NCBI GenBank assembly: GCA_030068075.1
Contig: CM057833.1
Span: 49,061,587-49,125,586 of the forward strand
Length of the DNA stretch: 64,000 bases
Reading direction: 5' to 3'
Origin: Paguma larvata
Lineage: Eukaryota; Chordata; Mammalia; Carnivora; Viverridae
The position numbers and the translations under genes are program-made. Numbering within the stretch: the first letter of the stretch is position 1; every line of letters starts with the position of its first letter. Positions 23,528 to 36,184 of the stretch are shown here, in pieces. Under the pieces are notes generated by a model. That model had not been told where the DNA came from and ran no database searches. It saw only the letters and a program-made list of their open reading frames with translations.

Positions 23528-25449
23528 TAAGCCACTAAATTTTGCAGCACAAGTTAACTAACACAGAGTCTGAGCCAGCCCCCTATCTTTCTGACCTCTT
23601 AGAGACTGAAAGTTGGGATTCTTGTGGTCTCCCATTTACAAGGAGGTCCTACTATTCTTAGGCAGGACCTAAGTATCTGCATGAAACAGTGGCTTTCTCT
23701 GCTTCACTTTGCGCTGTATGAGTTCACAGAGGTCTAGAATTTTAGCGGTGGAATGGCTCTAGAAACCACGTATTTCGGCTCTGTGCTTTCCTGATAAGTG
23801 TCCTGAACAAAGAGGTGGATATAGAACCACTCGCCAAATTGGCCACCAGAAGAGCTGTGAGAAAAATGAACTCCTCTCGTTCCTGGTTCTGGGTCCTCCT
23901 TCTACACCTTCCCGCCCTTTTTTTTTTTTCTTTCAAAATCACATTCTAATTGAAATATAATAGGGAAGCTTGGTTTTTGAGGGTTCCCCCCCCCCCACTA
24001 AAGAATTTGGCCACAAAGGATTTGGGACAGAAAAGCATCATGTTCTAAGACACTCATCCCTTTACTTACATAAGTACAATCTGGAGCCTATCGGCTTTGT
24101 GCCAAGTGAGATATTTTTTCATCGTTGTACCCCAACTGTTTTCTTTTTAAACTCTCTAACTGCAGTAGACATCACAAATCAGTAACTTAATACATCTACA
24201 TCTGTTTCAAGGTAGCAGTGAGCATAGTGTTGATTTGCACAGTGCTGGACTGAGCATTTTACTACCCCTACTATATTATCACCCCCCCGCCCCCATTCGT
24301 TTGGCCTTCCTGCTGAGAAAGTCATCTACTGTGTGGAAAGACAGGTCTGTATGGTTTCTGAACCATGATAACCCTAGACAGGACCTCTATGACATGATGT
24401 TTAAAAGGAGCGTTGCTAAGACCACAGACCTGAACAATGGTTTCTTCCAGGCAAAAAACCATGCCCCTTTTCTATACAATCTTTTTAAGCCTTCTTTTGG
24501 TCCTCACGGGCCTTTCTTATTAGGAGGGATTTTTCCCATAAAGCAAAGAAATAAGACATGACACTCTTTGGGGATCGCTGGTAATGTTTTCCACCTAAAT
24601 GTGAAATTTTTCTGTAGTTAAAATGCCACCTAGGATTATTTTGAGGGGAGTGGGATATACTCATATTTTATGAGTATGACAAAGATTGGGTTTAATTCTA
24701 GAGTGATCCAAATTAAGTATAACACACTCAAAAATTGTAAAATTAAGCCACATATACATGGTCCTTTGTAGTAATATCTACCACATAATTCTTTATCAAA
24801 GTTTTATTCCAAAATGCTTATTAGAACAGTCTACTGAGCATTTAGAGATGTAATGTATAAAATCTCATTCTATGGAAACAGTTCACCCATACAAGGGCCC
24901 TTACTGATATTCTTCAGTCCCCAGGAGACCCTTAGTTAATTTTTCTAACACATGGCTTCTTTAAGCATTATGGGCCTATTGTGACAATAATAAAATTTCC
25001 TTTTGCTGAACGATCGGTATGTTTATGAGTTACTTTATCTACTTGTTGGCAGCTTGAACAGTAAAGAAAATGGTAACGGATGGGCTGAAGTGTCTGATGA
25101 CTTTGACTTTAAGGATACATTACTACCTGTTACGAAATTCTTTTCCAGCAATGCAGCATTTAAATCCCCCTGGAGGAGTTTGTGATTTTTGTGGGGCTTA
25201 GTGATAATTAAGTCCCATGTACTTGGCTCCTTTAAATTGCTCTTTGAACTAAAGTAAATCCTTTAGAAATTCACATGGATTTAATATCCATGTGTGACGG
25301 ATATTTGGATTGTATATCGCTAATATTTTGCCATCAGAAGCTTGGGTGGGATTTTAAAAAAAAAAGAAGAAGCTTGATTGGGTAGGGTAAGATTGTGACA
25401 TACCCTACCAGCCTCTTTCTGGGTCATTTTGATGCCTCTTTCTATCTCC

Positions 25450-25565
25450 AATCAATTTCTTGATAATCATTTAGCAAACATTTACTCAGCGCCTACTCTG
25501 GGCTCGGCACAAGGATACAAAGAAAAGCTGGAACCAGCCCCCAGTCTGGAAGAGTTCCACCAAAA
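25450..25565 (-). repeat. L2 relic
   Basis: AGCAAACATTTACTCAGCGC, CTACTCTGGGCTCGGCACAA and GGATACAAAG match antisense L2. Confidence 0.75.
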
Positions 25566-25847
25566 CTAGGAGGTAATACAGTCCTAGATCCATAAAGACG
25601 CTATTGTGATACTAGTAAGTTCAATATAGAAGGGGATACATTAGTGACCCACAGGAAGGTTGATCAACCTTGTTAGGGGAGAGAGAGAAAGTTTTGTGGA
25701 AGAGATGCTATTTGGCTGGCTCGAGTAGGATTTCATGAGAAAAGGGGGCAGCAGATAAAAGAGACTGTGACCTTCAAGCCTTTGGTGCCTTTGTACTTTA
25801 CAAATATAGATATATAGACTCTCTATATTAAAATATACCAGAAACTG

Positions 25848-26055
25848 AGGGCACTGGGCTGGCTCAATCAGTTAGGGATCCGACTCTTGATTTCAGCTAA
25901 GGTCATGACCTCATGGCTCATGGGATCAAGCCCCACATCAGGTTCTGCGCTGACAGTGTTGAGCCTGCTTGGGATTCTCTCTCCCTCTCTCTCTGCCCCT
26001 CCCCTGCTCATGTTCTCTCGCTTTCTTTCTCAAAATAAACTTTTTTTAAAAAAAA
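25848..26055 (+). repeat. Carnivore SINE
   Basis: The head GAGGGCACTGGGCTGGCTCA runs to CTCAAAATAAACTTT. Confidence 0.93.
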
Positions 26056-26200
26056 AGAACACAAGAAACTTATTAGTACTTGTTTCTAGTTAGGGATGTA
26101 TGGTGGCTGAGGGACAGGTGCAGAGAGAATCTTTTCAATGTATACTATTTTGAGACTAGTACCACGTGTACATATTTTATCTGTATTTAAAAATTAATAT

Positions 26201-26430
26201 GGGGGGGCACCTGGGTGGCTCGGTCGGTAAGGCGTCCGACTTCAGCTCAGGTCATGATCTCACAGTTTGTGGGTTCGAGCCCCACGTCAGGCTTCATACT
26301 GACAGCTTGGAGCCTGGATCCTGCTCTTCGGATTCTGTGTCTACCTCTCTTTCTGCCCCTCCCCCACTCACCCTCTGTCTTTCTCTCAAAAATAAATATT
26401 AAAAAAATAATAATTAAAAAATAAAAAAAT
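26201..26430 (+). repeat. Carnivore SINE
   Basis: The head GGGGGCACCTGGGTGGCTCG leads to a long A-rich tail with several AAATAA units. Confidence 0.95.
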
Positions 26431-26616
26431 AAAGAGGAAAAATATGTATTCTTTTAAGAATGGAGATATTAAGACGGTGGTCCCTTAAACTGTTAAATTT
26501 ACTAGCCAGCTACTTCTTCCTGGGTGTCTTATTTTTTAATGTTATCCCTATTTAGTGGAATGAAGGAATTTTCCTCAAGTTAAATATGTATCAGACATAG
26601 ACTGATGAGAGACAAG

Positions 26617-26822
26617 TTTTTTTTTTAATGCTTTATTTTTAGTTTTGAGAGAGAGAGCGAGCAGGGGAGGGCAGGAGAGAGGGAGATACAGAATCTGAAA
26701 CAAGTTCCAGGCTCCGAGCTGTCAGCACAGAGCCTGATGAGGGGCTCAAACCTATGAACTGTGAGGTCATGACCTGAGCCAAAGACAGACACTTAACCGA
26801 CTGAGCCACCCAAGCACTTCAA
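26617..26822 (-). repeat. Carnivore SINE
   Basis: Antisense copy ending GAGCCACCCAAGCACTTC. Confidence 0.94.
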
Positions 26823-27179
26823 GAGAGAAGTTGTTAAACGGAGAACTTTTCCTACATCTCTGAAATCCTGTCTGACCCTTCTGATTAGGGAAAACCCAAT
26901 ATCTGAGGGATTCGCCAACTCACCAATCAAATTTTTCCTTGGGTCCAGAGTCGGCAAGTCAAATGAGTAATTAAGAGTGTCTAGAGGAAAACTGTTGGTC
27001 TTGTCTCAGGCAGTAAATAAAACAGACCATCTTGCTTAAATTTCTGTTGTCACAGTGAAAATCTCAACTACCAAGAGGAAATTAGTTTTTGATTATATGT
27101 CAGTCTTGGCCATCTATGAATGATTCTTAAGTCTGCCATTAATTAGGAGAAATTAATCTGGTTTTTTTGGACTGAAAAT

Positions 27180-27384
27180 TTTTTTATTTTATTTATTTAT
27201 TTACTTACTTACTTATTTATTTTAGAGTATGAGAGGAGCAGAAGGAGAGAAAGAAAGAGAATCTTAAGCAGCCTCCACACTCACTGCAGAGCCTGATGTG
27301 GAGCTCAATCCCATGACCCTGGGATCATGACCTGAGCCAAAGTCAAGAGTTGGATGCTCAGCCTACTGAGCCACCCAGGTGTCC
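27180..27384 (-). repeat. Carnivore SINE, older subfamily
   Basis: Antisense copy with an ATTT/ACTT-rich tail and GATCATGACCTGAGCCAAAG. It is flanked by CTGAAAATTTTTTTATT and CTGAAAACCTTTTTATT. Confidence 0.92.
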
Positions 27385-27552
27385 TGAAAACCTTTTTATT
27401 GTGATATGAATGCATCACTTGTGTGTCATTTTCTTTTATATCTGCTGTAGAAAAAAAAATCATTCATCCAATAATATGGGTGCACAGAAATAGAGTGCAA
27501 AAAATGAAGGAAGGAAAGAGACAAGAATGATAACTGGAATCAAAAGAGAGGT

Positions 27553-27765
27553 AAGGGACCTGGGTGGCTCAGTCATTTGAGTGTTCGACTTTGGCCCAGG
27601 TCTTTATCTCATGGTTCATGAGTTCGAGCACCATATCAGGCTCTGTGCTGCAGCTCAGAACCTTGAGCCTGCTTCAGATTCTGTGTCTCTCTTTCTCTCT
27701 CTCTCTGCCCCTCACCAACTCATGCTGTGTCTATCTCTCAAAAATAATTAAAAATATTGAAAAGA
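27553..27765 (+). repeat. Carnivore SINE
   Basis: The head AAGGGACCTGGGTGGCTCAG runs to an AAAAATAATTAAAAATATTG tail, followed by a (GA)n run. Confidence 0.93.
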
Positions 27766-27786
27766 AGGAGAGAGAGAGAGAGAGAC
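27766..27786. repeat. (GA)n microsatellite
   Basis: A short AG run directly after the SINE tail. Confidence 0.9.
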
Positions 27787-28084
27787 TCCATGTTGGGTTG
27801 GGGAGAGTTCCTAACCATCATGCTTTGGGTAGCACAAACCCCTAACCGGGTACCAGTGCCAGCCAGTCAGGTCCATAGATCATCACCCCACTTTATTCAG
27901 CCCAAGGCTTCAATTTTCACTTCCACAGTTGTCTTTTTGTTCACTGTCATGATCCGCCCATGCCCTCAAGGTTTTTGCCGTGGAGTTCAGGAGACAGTAT
28001 TTCAACAGAATTGATGCCATATGGAAAATCCCAAGTTAGCTTTTATACAAGTGCAAAATAAAATATTCAAAACAGATGAGATGC

Positions 28085-28315
28085 TTGCAATAGCGGTAGG
28101 AACACAGGCTTTGGTGTTAAACAGTCCCAAGTTGGAATCTGATCTTTCCTACTTAGAAGCTGCAGAGACCTGGTCAAGTCTGAATCCTTCTGCGTCTCCA
28201 TATCCCCAGCTGTAAAGGAGACTAATAATACTGCGCTTGCTTCGTTGTTATGAGGATTGAGTGGCACAGATGGGAAGCGTGCAGCAGCTCCGGCACAGAG
28301 GTGTTCAGTGAGATG
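28085..28315 (+). repeat. MIR relic
   Basis: AACACAGGCTTTGGTGTTAA, CAAGTTGGAATCTGATCTTT and TGTTATGAGGATTGAGTGGC in sense. Confidence 0.8.
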
Positions 28316-28324
28316 CTCCCACTT

Positions 28325-28505
28325 CCTTACTGTGTGCTGGCATTGTGCATAAAGCTTTATGTGTAGATAGTATTGTTAAAACCACATAAACTTGAGGAAG
28401 CTAAGGCCTGGAGAGGTTAACAGCCTTCCCAAGGCCCATGGCCAGAAGTAGCAGGGCCAGGATCGGAACTAAGAAATCTGACTCCAGAGGCCTACCTCAC
28501 AATCA
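28325..28505 (-). repeat. MIR relic
   Basis: GGAAGCTAAGGCCTGGAGAG, GTTAACAGCCTTCCCAAGGC and GCAGGGCCAGGATCGGAACT in antisense. It lies head to head with the previous MIR. Confidence 0.8.
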
Positions 28506-29340
28506 TCTGTCTCTACAGCCTCTCCTCAGTGTGAGCCAGCAACCCACCCACAGGGAAATGACGAATAGACTGCTTCTGGAATAGATGCGTTTTAGAAGTC
28601 ATTGGTATTGGTAGACGGAGTCACTGAGGTTTTCTAGGGTGAACGAATGTTATTTAAATATGCAGAGAGAGGAGTGGAAGAGAAGGCGCTCAGAGCCGTG
28701 CCAACAAGCAGTTTTGCTCGAACAGCTCAAGAGCGTTAAACTTTAAGAGGATATACAATGAGGAGAGAAGAATCATGTGTATAATTAACTCCAAATTTTC
28801 TACTGAAAACAATGAACGCAGTCTTTCATTAATGACCCGTTATTTCATCTAATCACAAGTTTTTCAAAGTAAGCAGTAAAAATTTTTTGTGGCCTTGTCA
28901 AATAGACGCCTAAAATAGCTCAATGCAGTATCTTTTTTTATTATTCTGTCCTACCTTATCAACTGTGTAAGTTGTCAAAAGTAAATCTGTTTTTCTTTTC
29001 GGTTCACCAGCCTACGTTTCTAACTTAGCTGTTGGCCCCACCTCTCACGTCTAGCACCCCCAGTTAGTGCAACTGACCAGAACCACAGCTTCACAACACA
29101 GTGTCAGCACACAGGGCACGTGGTAAGAAATGTGACCTTTTTCTATGGATAGGTTAGAGTGTCTTAATGTTTTCTTGTATTGTCATTGAAAACTGTAAGA
29201 GGAATCACAGCAGTAGTCAAGCAAAAGGGAAAATGTAATGGGGAGTTGTTCACACAGACTCATGGACAAAAACAGATCACTGGCAGGGAGCTCAGCATTT
29301 GAGAAATAGTGCATTTCTTTTTTCTATAAGATTCACTATG

Positions 29341-29511
29341 GTGGGCCTCGGTGGCCCAGTCGGTTAAGCGCCCAACTCGATTTCGCCTCAGGTCACGATT
29401 GCATGGTTTGTGAGTTTGAGCGCCATGTTTGCTCTGACAGCGTGGAGCCTGCTTGGAATTCTCTGTCTCTCTCTCTCTCTCTCTCAAATAAATAAACTTA
29501 AAAAAAAAAAG
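29341..29511 (+). repeat. Carnivore SINE, shortened
   Basis: The head GGTGGGCCTCGGTGGCCCAG leads to a CT-rich end and an AAATAAATAAACTT tail. Confidence 0.93.
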
Positions 29512-29559
29512 AGTTCATTGAACACCCAGAAAGTATTGAAGAGTTTTTAATTCAGCCTC

Positions 29560-29772
29560 CTTTTTTTTTTTTTTATGTTTGTTTGTGTGAGAGAGAGAGA
29601 CAGAGCACAAGCAGGAGAAGGGCAGAGAGAGAGGGAGACACAGAATCTGAAGCAGGGTCCAGGCTCTGAGCTGTTAGCACTGAGCCTGACGTGGCACTTG
29701 AACTCATGAACCATGAGAGCATGACCTGAGCCAAAGTCGAACATTCAACCAACTGAACCACCCAGGCATCCC
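29560..29772 (-). repeat. Carnivore SINE
   Basis: Antisense copy from a T16 tail to GAACCACCCAGGCATCCC. Confidence 0.95.
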
Positions 29773-31439
29773 TGGGCTACTTTTATGGAATAAAAACTGC
29801 ATTTGATCTTTTTCTTCCTTTTAACCAAAAATGAAGAGAAATTTCTCTTTTTAATGTTGCAAAATTAAAGAAGTTTATGCTGGAAGTTAAGCTCTGTAAA
29901 AACCATGTTAGTAGGAGTTCAGTCTGATTCTCCCAGTCCAATGAAGGGGGTGGGGGGTGGTGTTTGGCCTCCAAACTTGGAACACCAGCATGACACAGAA
30001 CATTACCAGGAGCTTACGTTAGTTTCTCCCTGCACTACTTTCATAAAACTGGCCCTTGGTGTCATCTCGGCCGTGTTGCTGGGATCACCCGAAGCCGTTG
30101 ACCTAGCGCGTTTCCACAAAGCTGTTCCCTTGAAACAGTTCAGAGGAACCAACTCTTGGCAGCGTAGATGCTCCCTGCATCCGGAAATTTCATAAATCAG
30201 AGTCAAAACAAAGAATGGTCCAAAATCTGTTGCCGGTACAGAATCGGCAATGTAAAATGTCTGGATGAGGGAACCGCTCCTGTCTCCCGGGAGCCGCCTC
30301 TCTAACTGCAGTAGGAAAGAATGTTTTCAGAAGTGCATGGTGATAAAACAGAAGTATTGAAAAAGACAGTTGGAATCCAGTTGCGTCATCTGGTTGTAGA
30401 CTCTCTTAATATTTTCTTGTGTCGCTTCTCCCGAATTTGCCTAAGAACCTTTTTATTTATTTTTTAAGAAAGTAGATTGGGTTTGGATCTTTTTCTCTTG
30501 TCTTACTTGTTATACTTCAAGAAATAGTTCTTTATGTTTGACTTCATGTCACTTTAATTCTGATTCTGAGGTTCCATCCTTCTGGCCCAAGGCAGAATCA
30601 ACCTCAGTCATTTCAAAGGCTCCTCAAGCTCTCAGGGTTCTGGTTTCCTCACAAAGCTTCCAGACATCATTGGTGGGCCCCCAGTCGTTATCATCAGTCC
30701 CCCTAGTAGTCATCAAGCCCGTCTTACCTAAGCCTGCGTGACCTCAAGTCTAGAAACCATGCTGCTTCCAAGCCCCAGTACTTGGGACACAGGACTCCTT
30801 TCAAGGTGGGATCCATCGTGCATGGCGTCTGCCCACCTTGGCCATTGCATGCAGGGTCTTGCAAGCCAGCGCGTGTGCTGGGGGCGGTGGGGAATAGGGG
30901 GACACTGGGCAGTTCAGGGCTCAAATCCGCACTTCTCATGGGACCCACAGATCTCTGTTTCTAGTCTCCACGCAGAAGCTCTTTTCCATTCCCAACAGCT
31001 CTCCACGACAGCTGGCATAATCCTTCCAACATCATATTTTTCAGGCCCTTCAATTTGATACGCAACAGAAAGAACCAATGGCTTCTGGCCGCTTTAGTTT
31101 TTAGCTCCATAAAAATCCCCTACTTGCTTAACATGAGAAGGAAACGCTGTGTGAACATATTCAACTGAATATTTTCAAAGTAGTCTCACCAAAATATATG
31201 TACATATAATAGAAATATTTGGGTGTAAAGACGTACATTGTCTGCAGGGATCCTTCGGAAACTGTGGATGGTGATTGTCTCTGAGGAGTGAGACTGAGGG
31301 GCCGACCAAGGAGGCAGCCTCTTTCTGTGGCTTACTACACCCTATGGTATTGCTTGAGTTCTGTACGTTGGGTTGTGTTCTTTTTGTGATGATTAAAATT
31401 TGTTATTAATTTGAAAAGATGGGCATGTTTTGTTTTAAT

Positions 31440-31620
31440 TCATTAACCATGAAATACTTTCCTCAGCCTAAGCTTACCTACCTTAGTTATTGTCCTGATT
31501 TTGTGGCTCAGAATGCCAAGTTCAGGAGTTGATTTGCCCAAGATTACACAATGGTGGGTCCGAATTGGAACCCGCGGCTGTCTTACACTCAGGTTCATGA
31601 ACACCCTTTCCCCTCCTCCA
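31440..31620 (-). repeat. MIR relic
   Basis: TTTGCCCAAGATTACACAAT and GGGTCCGAATTGGAACCCG match the antisense MIR core. Confidence 0.65.
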
Positions 31621-32093
31621 GGCTTCATTCTCCAGGGTCAGTTCCCTCCACTTAAGTTCTTTTCTTTCATTGCCCAAGTAATGAGGCCTGACAGACCCCC
31701 TGCATCAGACCACACATCTGTGCCAAATCCTTGAATACTAATAAATCCTTGAAGCCATGTTTCAAAATATACCATAAAGTGTAAATAAGAATGACGTACA
31801 GTTAACCTCAAGTTCATACACAGCAGCAGTGCACACGTTAACAGTAAAACACAGGGGAAGTTTACCTTGAAATATTAGGCAAAGCCAGTTCTAAAGGAAT
31901 GAAATAAGAAACTTAGGAAAAATTAATTATACCTTGGAATATATTGTAACTCTGTATTTTATTTACCTTTAGGTCCCATAAAATTTGACACTATTAGCAA
32001 ATGAAAATTTATAGGTCGCTGCCTATGGTTTGGTTGTTTGCGTAAGGAAGCATTTATGGTTGTTGGAAATTAATAAGAATTTGTTTTTTCTAG

Positions 32094-32177
32094 GATGCTA
32101 TAGTTATTCATGAAGTCTACGAAGAAGGAGCAGCGGCCAGAGATGGGAGACTTTGGGCTGGTGACCAGATATTAGAG
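32094..32177 (+). CDS. PATJ: PATJ coding exon, middle of PDZ8
   Basis: This 84-nt, phase 0-0 exon encodes 28 residues: DAIVIHEVYEEGAAARDGRL and then WAGDQILE. These are strands B to D of PDZ8 with the conserved DGRL and GDQIL motifs (residues 126-129 and after). The acceptor is a T-rich tract ending CTAG at 32093 and the donor is GTATAG at 32178. The next exon opens with VNG, completing the standard GDxILxVNG PDZ signature. Because its length is a multiple of three with phase 0 at both ends, skipping it would keep frame but destroy the PDZ8 fold. Confidence 0.97.
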
Positions 32178-33910
32178 GTATAGGACTATGAGTTTCATTT
32201 AATACTAGCAAATACAGTTCCTTCACTGACCTGGACCCACAAAGCATTTATCCACTGTCTTATACTCCACTTTGTCCTCACTTCTTTCTCTCCTGTTCAG
32301 CAAAACATGCACCTTACTCTTTATTCTTTCTTTAATGTACATTGAATAACTATCATCAGAATTGTGGCAAGTCATCAGTCTACATCTCTGAAAACTTTTT
32401 TTAATGAAAGCAAAAAATACAACCTGTAGTTCTACAATCTTAATAGCAGATGAGAGTGCATAGTATCGCAATTGGACTTGTTTTGCCTCTTCCTTAAACC
32501 TAAATTCTCTCCTAAAGACACAGACATATGCAAAAATACAGACAGCTGATGTTTTAAAGACTTCAGGGCTGTTTGAAGTATTGTTTTCTGATTCCCAGTA
32601 AATCGTTAAGTAAAATGCTTTCTGCTTTTGTTTTCTAGTTGATGAAAATGTAGAATCTTCTCCCTTTAGGTGGTACATGCTACTGAGTAATAAGTTGAAA
32701 TTTTAGCTTGCCTCTTTCAGATGGACTCTCAATTAGCCAAGGTGTTAAAGCCTTTTTAAAAAATGCCCAGGCAGGCAGTGTCTGAACTAAGGAACGGATG
32801 AAGGGCAGGTCAATGCCAGGCATTCTGGTAGGTGGAACGAAAGAGCTTTTTTGATGATGTGAAACCTTTAGGTCACATTTATTTTTTTCATTGGATGAAT
32901 TTAATTGAATAGTTAACATTTTATGGTGGGCATGTGCATTTTTGCTTTGCAACTTTAATACAGCACACTACGAATGACATCATAGGATTTTATTTCCCCT
33001 TTGGTGGTTCAAGTGTGCCTCCCAAGATGAAACCACAGATACAATTAAGGGGAGAAAATATAGGCAAGAAAGAGTTAACGGCGAGGCCAGGCTCACTGCA
33101 AATTAAATTCAGGGTTTCTCTGCAGGCCTTTACTGTGCTTCATCATTGGATTAGGACATATTCCCAGTACATTCATTAAGGTACAAGTGTATGAGGTTAG
33201 AAAAATAAGCGAGGCCTCTTTGGGAATTGGCTTGACTGCTTTTGCATACAACACCATTTTTTAGTGGTCAGGAGTTTTGAGGGTTTATTTTTTTCTCCCT
33301 TGGTTTTCTAATTAACTGGTGTTATCATAATTGGCTTTATAAGATGAAAAGATTGAATATTCAAAAGAGTACAGATGTATACATGCCTAGATACATGATT
33401 TGGAAGCCCACGGATTATTCTCTCATGGTCACTTGAAGTCACATCTAACCTGTGCAGCATTTCCTTGATTATGGTGATGGTTGCAGAAGTATAAATCACA
33501 TAAATTCTCAGTATAAGTTAAGTACTTTAAATAGAGTTTATTTCATAACAGCTATACATCAGTAAGAAAACACCTTTTTAGAACTATTTGTATTGGATAG
33601 ATCTCAGCTGTAGCTGTTCTCTTTCATATTCATGTACAAGTGAATACTCAGGTTAACATGAAGAAGGCAATTAAGTGGAAGGAGAAATTGAAAACTCAAA
33701 CCGTTTCCTGGCATCCAACTGAATTATATTACCCAATATGGATGGAAGGTCTATACTTCTCATTAAAGATGACCACAACAAAATGTAACAGTGTGTGTCA
33801 ACTAAAAAAAAAGAAAAAATTTTTTTTTATTGATGAGGAAATTTTACCCCATGCAGTATCTAGTCAACAAGAGCATGTCATGTGTTTAGTTAAGAAGTAG
33901 CTGTTTGAGG

Positions 33911-34144
33911 GGGCGCCTGGGTGGCTCAGTCAGTTAAGCATCTGACTTCAGCTTAGGTCATGATCTCACAGTTTGTGGGTTCGAGCCCTGTGTCGGGCCC
34001 TGTGCTGACAGCTCAGAGCCTGGACCCTGCTTCAGATTCTGTGTCTCCCTCTCTCTCTGTCCCTCCCCTGCTGCTGCTTGGTCTCTCTCTGTCTCTCAAA
34101 AAGAATAAATAAATATTAAAAAAATTAAAAACTAAATAAATAAA
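33911..34144 (+). repeat. Carnivore SINE, first of three stacked copies
   Basis: The head GGGGCGCCTGGGTGGCTCAG leads to a long AAATAAAT-type tail. It is preceded by TAAGAAGTAGCTGTTTG. Confidence 0.96.
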
Positions 34145-34162
34145 AGAAGAAGTAGCCATTTG

Positions 34163-34381
34163 GGGACCCCTGGGTGGCTCAGTCAGTTAAGCATCCAACT
34201 TCAGCTCAGGTCACGATCTCATGGTTTGTGGATTTGAGCCGCGCATCGGGCTCTATGCTGACAGCTCAGGGCCTGGAGCCTGCTTTGGATTCTGTGTATG
34301 TCTCTCTCTCTCTCTCTCTACCCCTCCCCCACTCACACACTGTCTCTCAAAAATAAATAAACACTTTTAAAAATCTTTTTT
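34163..34381 (+). repeat. Carnivore SINE, second of three stacked copies
   Basis: The head GGACCCCTGGGTGGCTCAGT is preceded by AAGAAGTAGCCATTTGG, a copy of the first target. Confidence 0.96.
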
Positions 34382-34397
34382 AAAAAGTAACTCCTTG

Positions 34398-34569
34398 GGG
34401 CGCCTGGGTGGCTCAGTCGGTTAAGTGTCCGACTTTGGCTCAGGTCATGATCTCACAGTCTGTGAGTTCGAGCCCCATGTCGGGCTCTGTGCTCATGGCT
34501 CAGAGCCTGGAGCCTGCTTCAGATTCTGTGTCTCCCTCTCTCTCTCTGACCCTCCTCCACTCATGCTTT
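34398..34569 (+). repeat. Carnivore SINE, third of three, lacking its A-tail
   Basis: The head GGGGCGCCTGGGTGGCTCAG follows AAAAAGTAACTCCTTGG. The copy stops at CACTCATGCTTT and is followed by AGCTCCTTGG, a target copy, so the tail is missing. Confidence 0.93.
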
Positions 34570-34871
34570 AGCTCCTTGGTTCAAGTACTGTCATGTTTCC
34601 TTTCTAAGCAGCTTCAGACCCCACATTTGGACTTGGGCTAGTTGTGGTTGCTGTGTACAGATGCATAATAATGCATAATCAGCCTGTGGCCTGCAGGTTT
34701 GCCTTGAGAAGACAGGCCAGCTTTGGTGGTATATTTCAAGACCGCGAAACCAGACAACTGTACATCAGTGCTTTCCAGACAACGGCCTGTCTGCTTATGA
34801 GAGTCCTCTACATTGTCAGTTGGCCTTTCATGGTTTTAATTCTATCCTCATGTTAAAATTAGGACAAGCCG

Positions 34872-34970
34872 TGGGGCACCTGGCTGGCTCAGTCAGAAGA
34901 AAATGCCACTCTTGATCTTGGGGTCGTGGGTTCGAGCCCCATGTTGAGCATAGAGATTACTTTAAAAAAT
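34872..34970 (+). repeat. Short carnivore SINE
   Basis: The head GGGGCACCTGGCTGGCTCAG leads to GAGCATAGAGATTACTTTAA. AAGCCG is repeated on both sides. Confidence 0.9.
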
Positions 34971-35929
34971 TGAGCCAAGCCGGATTTTGCTTCCAGAGGT
35001 ATAATCCAGCAGTTTTTTTAGCATGGCAAGATTTCTGATTCTATAATTAGCATGAACTGTCTTCTTTCTGATTCTCCTTTTAGAGTCGGTCCCTCATCCC
35101 CCCCTTATTTTACCTCCGTTATCCTCCTCTATTTTTGTGCAGGTGGGGGCAGAAAGAGTAGAGCGCTAACGCCTGGTTTTCCCTGTGGAATAAAACAGTG
35201 AGGAAGGGCTGCCTAGTTTGGTTACTCTTTCCCTCTAAAGCAGCGGTTCCCCCCGCTTCCTCATCCTACCCAAGAGATGTGATACACTCCCCTCGACGAC
35301 CGGGGCCTCCTGTGCCTCTTTGTCTCAAATAGGGAGCCTGCAGTTACCACCCCTCCCCCTCTACAGTCAATGCTCTAAATAATGCATACAGTGCTCCGTA
35401 AGGCACTTAAGGTCATACATCACTCCACAATATTCGAGCTACACAGCAATATTTCTCTTATGATTACTGGTGCATTTAGTGGTGCCTCTTGATAAGCAGA
35501 GGAGGAAATGAAAACTATGAACTCGGAGCAGATGTCTTGGATTTGAGCAGTCATCTTAATGCTGGAGTTTAGTATAAATTGCTTTTATTATATTAGTTTC
35601 ATGACGGTGCTTTTTATTGAAGGTATAATTGTTAGGGCCTTTCAAAAGCTATTTTAGAGACTTAAGAGAATTCACCTGCAGTCCACGGAAGTAACGATTT
35701 TGCAGCTGAGTAACAGAAGTGGTCTGGTGTGCCATCTGTTGGAATCCAGGGAAATCATCGGGTCGGACCACATTTTCTAGAGACATTGTTTTCCCCTTTG
35801 TCCTATGGATTGACCTCACAAACAGTGAGAATGCAGTCATGGGCCTAAAGTAACAGTGAATGCTGGCACTGGCTGAAAACAGCCCTGAGTGGGGTTCCTT
35901 CAATTGCTTACAAAATACCAACGTCTAAC

Positions 35930-36150
35930 TTACATTGATTGCATTTATCTGTGTGCCAAGTCCTGTGCCGAATGCATTAGAGGGTTTATTTCGCTTAATC
36001 CTCACAATGCTAAGTAGATACTGTCTCCAGTCTGTAAGTGACCCGGTTGAAGCTTAGCTTGACTAATATACGTAAGGTTTTACAAAGTAAGTTAGAATCA
36101 GCACTCAAACGGAAGTCTGTCTGTATCTAAAACCCATACTGAACCACTGT
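35930..36150 (-). repeat. MIR relic
   Basis: CTGTGTGCCAAGTCCTGTGC, TCGCTTAATCCTCACAATGC and further weak core in antisense. Confidence 0.75.
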
Positions 36151-36184
36151 TTGGGTGAGTTTTTTTGCTTTCATTAGTAGTTTT

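Larger units (their letters stand above)
13047..32093 (+). other. PATJ: PATJ intron, 19 kb
   Basis: This is the longest complete intron in the window and separates two halves of PDZ8. It is dominated by SINEs in both orientations, with an MLT1-type LTR at 16130-16475 and several MIR/L2 relics. Longer stretches without an identified repeat include 14275-16120, 19230-20940, 23540-25450 and 29780-31430. These show only ordinary intron sequence, a (CA)n tract near 20600 and short open frames without recognisable products. Confidence 0.8.

Noticed and set aside
32223..32678. A 151-codon minus-strand open frame
   Set aside because: It has no recognisable domain and low-complexity, Lys/Phe-rich composition, and it overlaps the donor side of a PATJ intron. 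It is a plausible chance frame.
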